A stretch of 64,000 nucleotides of DNA from positions 1,922,001 to 1,986,000 of the forward strand of contig NZ_CP073355.1 of the NCBI RefSeq assembly GCF_023525255.1. Reading direction: 5' to 3'. How positions within the stretch are numbered: position 1 is the first letter of the stretch; each line of letters starts with the position of its first letter. Both the position numbers and the translations under genes were made by a program. The notes beneath the pieces were generated by a model. It saw only the letters and a list, made by a program, of their open reading frames with translations, had not been told where the DNA came from and searched no databases. Source of the DNA: Thermospira aquatica (GTDB lineage Bacteria > Spirochaetota > Brevinematia > Brevinematales > Thermospiraceae). Positions 28,663 through 36,722 of this stretch are shown piece after piece.

Positions 28663-29250
28663 ATGCAATTTTTCTCCGATAAAGAGGCAACCACGCGACA
28701 GTTTTTTTATTCTTCATTGACAGACGAAGAGTTGCTTACGTTGGTGTCAAAAGATAAAAGCGCCGAAAAAGAGTTTTATCATCGGTATCGTTACCGCATT
28801 CTTAGGTGGATTGCCCCTTTTCACTTCTGGGATAAGGATGATCTTTTTCAGGAGGCGCTTATTGCACTGTATGAAGCCATGAAGACCTATGATCCAGATA
28901 GACATACTGGTTTCAAAACCTATGCCAATACATGTATCAGGAATCGCATTGTGAGTTATATGAGAAAGTTTTCGACGATGGTAGATTATGTTGATCCTGA
29001 GGTTATGTCAGAAATCCCTGGAGAGGGGTCTTTGAAAGGTGTAGAAGAGAAACTCTTTTTTGAGGAGTTTTTGCATACCCTTTCCTCTTTAGAGCAAAAA
29101 ATACTTGTGAAACGATTTATAGAAAGAAAAAGTTATGTGGATATTGCTGCTGAACTTGCAATTTCTCCCAAAAAGGTAGATAATATTCTCTACAAGATTC
29201 GTCATGAGCTTGAAAAGTATCAAAAACAGGAGGATGATCATGAAGCTTAA
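28663..29250 (+). CDS. Sigma-70 family factor, SigH-like
   Basis: The 195-residue product has region 2 (DKDDLFQEALIALYEAMKTYDPDRHTGFKTYANTCIRNRIVSYMR) and region 4 (LSSLEQKILVKRFIERKSYVDIAAELAISPKKVDNILYKIRHEL) with no region 1 or full region 3. The pattern resembles Spo0H/SigH-type alternative sigma factors. The downstream membrane-protein ORF starts inside its last codons and the Mla genes follow, so it is co-transcribed with an envelope lipid transporter. No anti-sigma factor is recognised, though the next small membrane protein is a possible partner. Confidence 0.9.
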   Translation: MQFFSDKEATTRQFFYSSLTDEELLTLVSKDKSAEKEFYHRYRYRILRWIAPFHFWDKDDLFQEALIALYEAMKTYDPDRHTGFKTYANTCIRNRIVSYMRKFSTMVDYVDPEVMSEIPGEGSLKGVEEKLFFEEFLHTLSSLEQKILVKRFIERKSYVDIAAELAISPKKVDNILYKIRHELEKYQKQEDDHEA

Positions 29251-29551
29251 TCTTAAGGCTTTATCCTTGAGTATGGCTATTCTGTCTGCGGGAGTGACAC
29301 TTATTCTGGGACTCTGGTTTATAGCGACAGGATATGGCTCTCAGGTGTTTGAAAAATTGTCGCAGATAGTGTCGTTGTATTCGGTTCTTGTGAGTTTTAC
29401 CTATGATCCGCTCCTTCCATTTTTTAAGAACTTCCAAAACAATGTTCTTGCTCTTTTGCTTTTGACAGGACTTGCTGCGCTGGATGCAGGGCTTTTAGCC
29501 TGGCTTTTTGGTTTTCTTTACAATAGCTTACTTCCCAAAAAGGAGAAATGA
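29240..29551 (+). CDS. Small two-helix membrane protein (DUF5676-like)
   Basis: About 103 residues. The ATG at 29240 is 7 bp after AGGAGG and overlaps the sigma gene stop by 11 bp. Two hydrophobic segments (LSMAILSAGVTLILGLWFIATGYG and ALLLLTGLAALDAGLLAWLFGFLYN) flank a polar middle, as in 2TM proteins of the DUF5676 type. Its position between the sigma gene and mlaE suggests an envelope role or control of the sigma factor; both are guesses. Confidence 0.75.
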   Translation: MKLNLKALSLSMAILSAGVTLILGLWFIATGYGSQVFEKLSQIVSLYSVLVSFTYDPLLPFFKNFQNNVLALLLLTGLAALDAGLLAWLFGFLYNSLLPKKEK

Positions 29552-30342
29552 TGGGTCGTATCCTGGAGTGGTTTTCAAGACAGTGGACTGGGTTTCGAAG
29601 GTTTGTTCGTTTTTTGGGTGGAATATATGCTTTAATTGTTTACTCTATAAAAAACTATTTTGGAGAAAAAAAGGGACGGGACCAGGTCAACGCCATCATA
29701 GTGATGCAAATGTATTTTACAGGAGTAATGGCTGTTAAGATTATCAGTTTTGTGGCATTGGCTCTTGGGGCTATTACCATATTGCAGGGGTTTACGCAGC
29801 TTTCCAGAGTAGGCGCCCTTGATTTTGTTGGAAGACTTCTGAATATTGTGATCGTTCGAGAATTGGGACCTGTATTGACGGCTTTTATTGTACTCAGTCG
29901 TTCGGGGACGGCTATTGCCGCTGAGATTGGTACCATGATGGTGAACGATGAGGTAAACGCTCTGGAAATTCAGGGAATTGATACACTGAAGTTTATTGTT
30001 TTCCCAAGAATCACCGGTATGGTGCTTTCCCTTGTGTTGTTAAATATTTATTTTAGTACTCTTGCCCTTGTAGGAGGATTTGTGGTGGCGAATATTGTGG
30101 GAGGTGTCTCGTACGAACTTTTTTTTGAGTATGTTTTTAACAGTATTACCTTGCTTGATATTCTGGCAAGTTTTTTGAAATGTGTCCTTTTTGGTATTTT
30201 TATCGCCACGGTTTCTGTTTTTCATGGGTTTCAGGCTTTTGTGAGTACCCAGATTCCTCAGGTTACGACGGCCGCAGTCATGAGCTCAATTAGTGTGCTT
30301 TTTGTTCTGGATGCGATCTTGACAGTGATATTTTATATTTAG
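29548..30342 (+). CDS. mlaE: MlaE-type ABC transporter permease
   Basis: The 264-residue integral membrane protein is the permease of an Mla-type phospholipid transporter. Hallmarks are ELGPVLTAFIVLSRSGTAIAAEIGTM, EIQGID, FPRITGMVLSL and five or six hydrophobic helices. Its start overlaps the upstream stop. The N-terminal 30 residues are amphipathic and basic, as usual. Confidence 0.93.
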   Translation: MMGRILEWFSRQWTGFRRFVRFLGGIYALIVYSIKNYFGEKKGRDQVNAIIVMQMYFTGVMAVKIISFVALALGAITILQGFTQLSRVGALDFVGRLLNIVIVRELGPVLTAFIVLSRSGTAIAAEIGTMMVNDEVNALEIQGIDTLKFIVFPRITGMVLSLVLLNIYFSTLALVGGFVVANIVGGVSYELFFEYVFNSITLLDILASFLKCVLFGIFIATVSVFHGFQAFVSTQIPQVTTAAVMSSISVLFVLDAILTVIFYI

Positions 30343-30352
30343 GAGAGAGAGG

Positions 30353-31081
30353 GTGGGAAACATTTATATCAAAAAACTTTCTCTCGTGATGGGTGATTCT
30401 GTCATATTGGATTCGATCGAGGAGTTTATTCCTTCGGGAACAGTGTACTATATTCTCGGGAAATCCGGAAGTGGAAAATCTTTGCTTTTAAAAACAATAG
30501 CGGGGCTCCAGCTTGTTCAGAAAGGAGAGATTATTGTTGATGGGAAAAATATCCTGAATTTCAATCAGAGAGAAATGCTTGCTTATCATTGTCGGTGTGG
30601 TTTTGTGTTTCAAAATGCTGCCCTCATTAGCAATATGTCTATAGAAGAAAACCTGACGCTCTTTTTCCGATATAACTACAACATGAGTTTTAAAGAATCT
30701 ATCAAAAAAGTGATGCCATACATAGAAATGTTTCAGCTTGAGAAGGAATTGAAGTACAGGCCAGCGGCACTGAGTATGGGAGAACGGATGCTGGTGAATA
30801 TTGTTCGGGCGATAATGCATGATCCTGAGTATATTTTCTGGGATAATCCCATGGCAAATCTTGACCCAGCATCAAAGAAAAAGGTGCGCTCTCTTTTTGT
30901 AGAACTGAAAGAAAAAGGCAAAACTATGTTATTGGTGAGTGACGATGTGCCTTTTGGCAGCTGTGTTGCTTCTCGCATCGGCTATCTTGAAGAGGGGAAA
31001 CTTCTTTTTAGTGGCTCTCTTGAAGAAGCGAAAAAATCTGGTCTGGAAGGACTGGGGACACTTTTATGCCACGCTGAATAG
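30353..31081 (+). CDS. mlaF: MlaF-like ABC ATPase with altered catalytic residues
   Basis: The 242-residue product starts at GTG 30353 after GGAGAGAG. Walker A is intact (GKSGSGKS). The signature is LSMGERM in place of LSGGQ. Walker B is YIFWDNPMANLDP, so the usual catalytic Glu after the Asp is Asn. The switch His is also missing (LLVSDDVP where a THD or SHD is expected). ATP binding looks possible but hydrolysis should be weak. Context leaves little doubt about membership in the Mla system. Confidence 0.88.
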   Translation: MGNIYIKKLSLVMGDSVILDSIEEFIPSGTVYYILGKSGSGKSLLLKTIAGLQLVQKGEIIVDGKNILNFNQREMLAYHCRCGFVFQNAALISNMSIEENLTLFFRYNYNMSFKESIKKVMPYIEMFQLEKELKYRPAALSMGERMLVNIVRAIMHDPEYIFWDNPMANLDPASKKKVRSLFVELKEKGKTMLLVSDDVPFGSCVASRIGYLEEGKLLFSGSLEEAKKSGLEGLGTLLCHAE

Positions 31082-31093
31082 AGGAGGTTAGTT

Positions 31094-32044
31094 ATGCCGT
31101 TTACCTTTAAAGCAGCTCAGAAGGCTGTTTCCGTTTTTATTTTTGTGGGAATTTTTTCTCTCTTGACCGTTGTAATTCTGATCTTACGCGGGAGTGAAGT
31201 TCTCCAGCAAAAGATATGGTACTATACCATTTTAGAAGAAGCTTATAGCATTACAAGCGGCATGCCAGTAAAGTATAAGGGTATCACCATCGGGAAGGTT
31301 AAGCGTTTAAGACTCACCTCTGATAGAAAGGTTTCTCTTGATTTTTATGTTCTCAAAGAGTATTATGAACTTATGCAGGAGAATAGTGTTCTCAAAGTTC
31401 AGACGTCCCTTCTTGGTGGAGCTTCTCTGATGCTTGTGGTTCCTCTTGAGGAATCGCAGCTTTTACCTTCTGGGAGTCTCGTTCTTTCGATGGATATGCC
31501 TCGTGGGCGGGAGATTCTGGCCCTGGTGGCTCAGCAGCAACCTGCAAAAGATGATCTCACTGCCAGGGTAAAAGATGTCCTTGATGGTGTGATAGAACTC
31601 AAGCCAACGATTCAGGGTATACTGGCAAACCTGCAGAATACCACAGGAGAGCTCAATCTTATTGTTCGTGGACTTCGCACGGGCGAATCTACGGTGATGT
31701 CGGATAAACTTCTCGCTTCTCTGGCTAATCTCCAGGATATCACCAAGAATCTCAAAGAGCTCACACTTCTCCTTCGTTCAGATAACAATACGGTTGGAGC
31801 CTTCTTACAGGACAAAAAACAGCTTTACACAAAGTTGGAGAGCATCCTTGGTTCGGTTGATAAAAGTCTCCAGAGTCTCTCCAAAGTAAGCACAAAACTT
31901 GAAACCACACCGGATGATGTCAAACAGCTTACCTCTCTTTTGAAAGATAATCTTATCGAACTCCGCGCTGTGCTTCAGAGTTTAAGAAATATTCTCGGTG
32001 GAAGTACCTCATCTCCATCTTTGAAACAAGGAGAACGAAAATGA
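31094..32044 (+). CDS. mlaD: MlaD-type MCE-domain protein
   Basis: The 316-residue product has one N-terminal membrane helix (about 14-34), then a single MCE domain (about 40-130: GMPVKYKGITIGKVKRLRLT, LLGGASLMLVVP) that binds lipid in the periplasm. A long C-terminal helical region (about 150-300, Leu- and Ser-rich) could form the channel or coiled coil seen in other MCE assemblies. 12 bp after mlaF. Confidence 0.92.
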   Translation: MPFTFKAAQKAVSVFIFVGIFSLLTVVILILRGSEVLQQKIWYYTILEEAYSITSGMPVKYKGITIGKVKRLRLTSDRKVSLDFYVLKEYYELMQENSVLKVQTSLLGGASLMLVVPLEESQLLPSGSLVLSMDMPRGREILALVAQQQPAKDDLTARVKDVLDGVIELKPTIQGILANLQNTTGELNLIVRGLRTGESTVMSDKLLASLANLQDITKNLKELTLLLRSDNNTVGAFLQDKKQLYTKLESILGSVDKSLQSLSKVSTKLETTPDDVKQLTSLLKDNLIELRAVLQSLRNILGGSTSSPSLKQGERK

Positions 32045-32838
32045 AGCGGAAGATTTTTTTAGGATTGTTGCTGAGTGTGGTTGTTTTCACAGGGTGTAGT
32101 GGCAATCCTACTCTTCGGAGTGATGTCAAAAAGAGCATCGAACGACAGAGTCTTTCGGGTATTACAGCCTTTCGTCGGGGGGAGTATGAGTCTGCCATGT
32201 CTTTTTTTGAGGAAGCCCTTCAGTTGGCGTATCAACTTTACCTTCCCGCAGAAATCATCAAACAGTATGCTAATCTTGCTGAGATTTCACTCCGGCTTGG
32301 ACAACTTGATAAGGCAGGGTCTTTTCTTGTTGCAGCAGAAACCATAGCAGGAAAGGAAAAGCTCTCTTCGTTTGATCTCTTGTTGGTAAAAGCTCGTTTC
32401 TATCAGGAGAAAAAAGATATATCACAGGCTCAAAAAATCTATGAAGAGGTAGTACAGATAGCAAAAACAAAAAGTGAAAAGATTCTTGCAAGAATTCACT
32501 ATGCAGATCTCTGGATAGCGAGTACTAACTGGAATGAGGCCCAGCGGATTCTCGATGAAGCCTGGTGGAATCTTTTTCTTTTCTCCGATAATGATATTTT
32601 AGGATTGTATTACTATCAAAGGGGAGTAGTGGCTCAGGGGAAAAAAGAGTATGATAAAGCCATTCAGGAGTTTAAGAAGGCCCTCATTTACGATCGCAGA
32701 GCCGAAAATCTTGAAGGGATAGTGAAAGATATTTTAAGACTTGGTGAGGTCTATGCACTGAAAAATGACGAGGCCTGGTCAAACTATTATCAGGAGATGG
32801 CAAAAATTCTACTTGACAAAAACCAAAATCCACGCTAA
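32041..32838 (+). CDS. TPR lipoprotein
   Basis: The 265-residue product has a lipoprotein signal peptide with lipobox FTGC (Cys18), then TPR-like repeats (GEYESAMSFFEEALQLA, LGQLDKAGSFLVAAE, KKEYDKAIQEFKKAL). It overlaps the mlaD stop by 4 bp, so it is probably part of the lipid transport operon, in the place where other bacteria have mlaC or an outer-membrane partner. Confidence 0.87.
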   Translation: MKRKIFLGLLLSVVVFTGCSGNPTLRSDVKKSIERQSLSGITAFRRGEYESAMSFFEEALQLAYQLYLPAEIIKQYANLAEISLRLGQLDKAGSFLVAAETIAGKEKLSSFDLLLVKARFYQEKKDISQAQKIYEEVVQIAKTKSEKILARIHYADLWIASTNWNEAQRILDEAWWNLFLFSDNDILGLYYYQRGVVAQGKKEYDKAIQEFKKALIYDRRAENLEGIVKDILRLGEVYALKNDEAWSNYYQEMAKILLDKNQNPR

Positions 32839-32864
32839 GATAGAAGGAGACAAGGAGGTTTTTT

Positions 32865-33194
32865 ATGAAACAATGGATCATGGCGTTACTGGTTTCTTTG
32901 TTTTTGGTGGCACCTCTCTTTAGTGTTGAGGTTATTTATCCTTCAGGATTTCCGTACATGGGTATTCTTTATCATCATCTCAAGATACCTTTTGAAGAAA
33001 GAAAGAATATCCAGATTGTTTCCAATGATTACTACAACGTTGTTTTCCAGTGGAAAGGGAAAACCTACAAGGCTCGACTTTTTGTTTTTGGGGCTATTTA
33101 TCTTGAAAAAGAGGGAGAAATGCCCTGGCTGTTGAGTTTTGATGTGAAACAGTTTAGATCTGATGGGAGTTTCCCTTTTTCTACTGCGTGGTAG
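32865..33194 (+). CDS. Small secreted protein of unknown function
   Basis: The 109-residue product has signal peptide MKQWIMALLVSLFLVAPLFS and a beta-prone mature part. The ATG at 32865 follows AAGGAGG. No family recognised. It is 26 bp after the TPR lipoprotein gene and ends with a 14-bp convergent overlap with xseA. Confidence 0.75.
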   Translation: MKQWIMALLVSLFLVAPLFSVEVIYPSGFPYMGILYHHLKIPFEERKNIQIVSNDYYNVVFQWKGKTYKARLFVFGAIYLEKEGEMPWLLSFDVKQFRSDGSFPFSTAW

Positions 33195-34497
33195 GCGTTA
33201 CCTCTGAGAAGACATCGCCGGTGGCAAGCTGAGTTCTGAGAAGTGATCCTTCGGGTGCTTCATGTGGAGAACGAAGGAGCTTTTCACCTGTTTTCGTCTG
33301 GATAAAGGTGAGAGAAAAGCCTCTTTCGAGGATCTTTTGGGGATTGAGTTTTGTGAGCTTTTCTCCAAGAAGGGAAAGGGTGTGATGGGCTTTTTGAAGT
33401 CTTGCATGATAGAGAGACAGGATGTTTTCGCTTAATTTATCCAGGTGGAAGGAATACTTTTCGATTTTGTGCTGGAGGGGTAAACTCATCCTTATCAGGT
33501 GATTGTGAAGTTGTTTTTTGGTGTTCTGGAAACGGGTTTCTGTGAGGTGAAAGAGCGCGGTGGGATTGGCGTTGGTAAGTCTCTGGCTTACCAGGCGAAA
33601 GCGGTTGTCGAGGGTATTCCAGAGCGTTGAAGCGTAGTATTGGAGGGTTCTGTTCTGGGTGATGATTTCCTTCATGAGGTGTTCTGCTGCAGCGGTGGGT
33701 GTCGGGGCACGGTAATCAGCGACATAGTCGGCGATGGTCCAGTCTACCTCATGTCCCACGGCGGAGATAATAGGGATATGTGAAGCATAGATAGCTCGAG
33801 CCACCACTTCTTCGTTAAATGCCCACAGGTCCTCAACGGATCCTCCACCACGCCCTACAATGAGCACATCCACCATATCCTGGAAGTATTGATTGGCTAC
33901 TTCTATAGCGGCTGCAATCTCAAAAGCGGCTGTTTTCCCCTGGACCTGGACAGGGAAAACAATAATATCCAGAGCTCCATGAGGTTGTTGAGTGCGATTC
34001 AGAATATCCTGGAGAGCGGCACCAGTTGGAGAGGTAATGACCCCCACACATCGAGGAAAACGGGGGAGAGGTTTCTTGTGACTTGGGTCAAAGAGACCTT
34101 CCTCCAGGAGACGTTTTTTCATCAGTTCAAATTGTCTCTTGAGTTCCCCTTCACCGCTTATGAGAAGATCGAGGACACGGATACTGATGGAGTTTTGTTT
34201 GGTATAATAGTTTATTTTACCGTAAACGTACACTTCTATCCCGTCTTTGAGAGAAGGGATGAGTTTAAAGGCAGGGGAAGAAGCGGGGATGTAGAGGGTG
34301 ATTTGCGAAAACTCGTCTTTGAGGGAACAAAAAATATAGTTTTTTGAGAGATCAAGATTTTTTTGGTTGCTAAGATTGGTGATTTCTCCACGAACCCAAA
34401 AGGTATCGGGGAACGCGCCTCTGAGAGCCTCATCTGCACGTTCCCCGATCTCCGATACTGAAAAATACCTATCAGGAAAAAGAACTTCCTGGGGCAT
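33181..34497 (-). CDS. xseA: Exodeoxyribonuclease VII large subunit
   Basis: The 438-residue subunit degrades single-stranded DNA in both directions. The N-terminal OB fold (about 10-110, FWVRGEITNLS) is followed by the catalytic domain with VGVITSPTGAALQDILN, DVLIVGRGGGSVEDLWAFN, HIPIISAVGHEVDWTIADYVADYRAPTP. The C-terminal half is a long helical region. Its ATG overlaps the rpmE stop (TAATG). xseB is not seen. Confidence 0.97.
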   Translation of the reverse strand: MPQEVLFPDRYFSVSEIGERADEALRGAFPDTFWVRGEITNLSNQKNLDLSKNYIFCSLKDEFSQITLYIPASSPAFKLIPSLKDGIEVYVYGKINYYTKQNSISIRVLDLLISGEGELKRQFELMKKRLLEEGLFDPSHKKPLPRFPRCVGVITSPTGAALQDILNRTQQPHGALDIIVFPVQVQGKTAAFEIAAAIEVANQYFQDMVDVLIVGRGGGSVEDLWAFNEEVVARAIYASHIPIISAVGHEVDWTIADYVADYRAPTPTAAAEHLMKEIITQNRTLQYYASTLWNTLDNRFRLVSQRLTNANPTALFHLTETRFQNTKKQLHNHLIRMSLPLQHKIEKYSFHLDKLSENILSLYHARLQKAHHTLSLLGEKLTKLNPQKILERGFSLTFIQTKTGEKLLRSPHEAPEGSLLRTQLATGDVFSEVTPTTQ

Positions 34498-34697
34498 TAC
34501 TTGATATTGTAGCGTTTCTTGAAGCGTTCTACCATACCACCACGCTCAACGAGCTTCTTCTGCCCTGTGTAGAAGGGATGACATTTCGCACAGACTTCTA
34601 CATTGATCTCCGGTACAGCTGTACGAATGGTAAACTCGTTGCCACAGGTACATTTGACGAGTGTATCATAGAGCTGAGGATGAATATTTGCTTTCAT
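34497..34697 (-). CDS. rpmE: Ribosomal protein L31
   Basis: The 66-residue protein of the large subunit is of the zinc-binding type: Cys at 16 and 18 (VKCTCGNEF) and CAKCHPFYTG. It starts with MKANIHPQLYDTL and ends in a basic tail. Its promoter is at 34730-34758, against which an old IS remnant lies. Confidence 0.97.
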   Translation of the reverse strand: MKANIHPQLYDTLVKCTCGNEFTIRTAVPEINVEVCAKCHPFYTGQKKLVERGGMVERFKKRYNIK

Positions 34698-34729
34698 CGG
34701 TTTTCTCCTTGTCTTTCTCTGTAAAAGAT

Positions 34730-34758
34730 ATTATAAGCCAAAAAAAAGATTTTGTCAA
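34730..34758 (-). promoter_or_regulatory. Promoter of rpmE-xseA
   Basis: On the minus strand TTGACA (34753-34758), 17-bp spacer, TATAAT (34730-34735): perfect consensus. The IS remnant begins 5 bp upstream of the -35, at 34764. Confidence 0.9.
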
Positions 34759-34763
34759 TTTTT

Positions 34764-35061
34764 CGAATTGCTTCATAATAAAAGTACTCGAAAAGGGAAC
34801 GCTCTTTCAAAATAAAAACTCCTCTAAAGGTAGGTATAATAATTTATTTTGCACCATTGGAGTTTTATAGTTGGGTAGGTTTACCAAGTGAAGTGAGCTT
34901 AACGGTGTGTGAAAGAATACTGAAAAACTATGCCGGGAAGACAAAAGTCCCTGTGTGTCAGCGAAAACCTGATAACCTCCAAAAGAAAAAATATACCTTA
35001 AACAAAGGTTTAAAGAAAACGGTACAAAATTTTTATATGTTTTTTTATTTGATGCAAGGAG
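34764..35061 (+). mobile_element. Deleted and diverged remnant of an integrase-type IS (copy 6)
   Basis: The left end (34764 on) is nearly identical to the other copies: CGAATTGCTTCATAATAAAA, then AGTACTCGAAAAGGGAACG. The right end TTTGATGCAAGGAG (about 35048-35061) matches TTTGACGCAACGGG. Between them only about 300 bp remain. Residual coding similarity to the transposase C-terminus is seen around 34880-35030 (CQRKPDNLQKKK against CQRKLFSLQKKK). The 5 bp beyond the left end are TTTTT and are not repeated at the right. Confidence 0.8.
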
Positions 35062-35082
35062 AGGGTGTTTGTCACAATTTTT

Positions 35083-35140
35083 GCTCTTCCCTTATCACAG
35101 TCTAAGGTTAAGGGATCATACACTGCAACAAGGGAAGAGC
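35083..35140. repeat. Imperfect inverted-repeat unit A
   Basis: GCTCTTCCCTTATCACAG (35083-35100) pairs with CTGCAACAAGGGAAGAGC (35123-35140); 14 of 18 positions match across a 22-bp loop. Related units B, C and D lie at 36253-36621 on the other side of the IS1595-type remnant. Confidence 0.8.
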
Positions 35141-35269
35141 ATTTTTCTTACAACCCCAAAATCTCCCCATCGATCTTACTTTTAAAATATATAAAACATC
35201 TTTTTTAACAACTATAACAAAAAATTTTCGATATATATAGTATGAAAAAATTTCTCTAAGGAGAAAGCT

Positions 35270-36075
35270 ATGGAAAAGGATTTTTTCACCCTCTCAGAAA
35301 ACGGGGCCTACCAGATCCTCGAAAAAGCCCTCTGGCCAGAAGGGGCGATCTGTCCCCACTGTAAGGCAAAGGCTCACCTTCTCTCGTGCCGGCTGGTGTA
35401 TCAGTGTACCAAATGCGGGAGGCAATTCTCCCTTAAAAGCCAATCCATCATGCGAAAAAGTCACCTCTCGCCAAAGGTTTGGCTTATCGCCATCTTTCTT
35501 GTCTCTCAAGATGGCGGCATAAACGCCGTGAAACTTTCCCAACTTCTTCATATTAGCTACAAGGCAAGCTGGCTTCTTCTTCAAAAGCTACGAAGCCTCA
35601 TGCGGCTTACCAACCGACACTACACTACACAAAATCCATACGAAAACTTGTTAAAACCTTTTTCTTTCTTTCCGGTATCAAACGCCGCCAGCGGAAAAAT
35701 TTCTCCCCGATGCAGGTTGTCGAAATTGATGCGGATGATACCCCTTCCAAACTTCACATTCACCTTGTGGATGATGTGAGTATCGATTGGCTTTCAGACT
35801 TTTTTGGCAAATTTTTCCGCCATACGCCTGTTGAAAAAAGAACGCCCTGGCTTTCAAATCTTCATGACGGCTTAAAAGAACTTCTCGAGGGGGTGTATCA
35901 CTACGGTTGCCGAAAACACATGCAGCGCTACCTTGATGAGTTTTGTTTTCGGTTTAATATAGAAGATGCTTCGACCAGGCTACAAGAGCTTTTAAAAAGG
36001 CTTGGTAAGCGTCGCCAGCTCCTCCCGTGGAAAAAGCTTATTGCTGAAGGGCTTATTCTCCCCATCCACGCGTAG
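35270..36075 (+). pseudogene. IS1595-family transposase, internally broken
   Basis: The start ATG at 35270 follows AAGGAG. Residues 1-50 form the typical zinc ribbon (C28-PH-C31, C46-TK-C49), followed by the IS1595 N-terminal region (SHLSPKVWLIAIFLVSQDGGINAVKLSQLL). The first frame is lost near 35640. A second frame (35710-36075) ends with the family's KHMQRYLDEFCFRFN. The part between lacks most of the DDE core, so a deletion and a frameshift are likely. Element ends are not certain: an inverted pair in repeat units A and B (35122 and 36271) would bound 1150 bp but shows no target duplication. Confidence 0.82.
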
Positions 36076-36252
36076 GTTTTGTTTTTTTCTTTCTCAAAAC
36101 GTTTCCTGAGTCTGTCAAATGGAAATTAAAGTTTTTGTCTTACTTTTTTCTTTCTGGATTTTTTTCATTCTTTTGAAAGAAAAGGACAGGAAAAACTCGA
36201 AAATTCATGGTGAAAACGTTTTTTCGTGAGGGGGAAAGAAGAAAAAACATGT

Positions 36253-36328
36253 GCTATTACCCTGTTGCAGTTTTTGGCACCTTATACCCCATAGTATGGT
36301 GACGGCTTTCCTGCGATAAGGTAAGAGC
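36253..36328. repeat. Imperfect inverted-repeat unit B
   Basis: GCTATTACCCTGTTGCAG (36253-36270) and CTGCGATAAGGTAAGAGC (36311-36328) form imperfect arms around a 40-bp loop. Confidence 0.75.
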
Positions 36329-36435
36329 AATTTTGGCAAGTCTCGCGTTAAACGTTTAACTTGAGTTTCTCTTCCACACTCTTGAGTGAAAAGACATTTG
36401 ATCTTACCTTCTTACAGCTAAAAACTGTTTTTTTA

Positions 36436-36502
36436 GCTATTACCTTGTTGCAGTAAAAAAAACCGTCCACGAGCACCATAAAAACTGAAACAAGGTAAGA
36501 GC
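36436..36502. repeat. Imperfect inverted-repeat unit C
   Basis: GCTATTACCTTGTTGCAG (36436-36453) and CTGAAACAAGGTAAGAGC (36485-36502), loop 31 bp. Confidence 0.75.
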
Positions 36503-36564
36503 AGTGCTTCCTCCACCGTCCCCCGATGATACCTTTGGAGAAAAAAGAAAAGAACAAAACAAAA

Positions 36565-36621
36565 GCTCTTCCCTTATCGCAGTTTTTTTCTTTCACTTTT
36601 CCGCTGCAACAAGGAAAGAGC
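36565..36621. repeat. Imperfect inverted-repeat unit D
   Basis: GCTCTTCCCTTATCGCAG (36565-36582) and CTGCAACAAGGAAAGAGC (36604-36621), loop 21 bp. It is closest to unit A in sequence and size. Confidence 0.75.
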
Positions 36622-36722
36622 AGTCTTTTTCACTCCAACAAGGTAGAATTCCCTTCTCTCAAAACTTCACAAAGCCCATGAAAAGTGTTCAAGAGAAGGA
36701 GACTTTATAGATAAAACTTTTT

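Larger units (their letters stand above)
36076..36722. other. Gene-free region with inverted-repeat array
   Basis: No coding frame with family support. It holds repeat units B, C and D plus a degenerate half unit near 36400-36415 and another at about 36632-36646. It separates the IS1595-type remnant from the end of the MacB-type permease gene. Confidence 0.6.

Noticed and set aside
35122-36271. Exact boundaries for the IS1595-type element
   Set aside because: An inverted pair exists but no 8-bp target duplication, and the same arms recur outside the interval, so the boundaries are not proven.
35083-36621. Degenerate CRISPR made of the inverted-repeat units
   Set aside because: Arms alternate in orientation and distances vary from 21 to over 1000 bp, so there is no regular repeat-spacer pattern.
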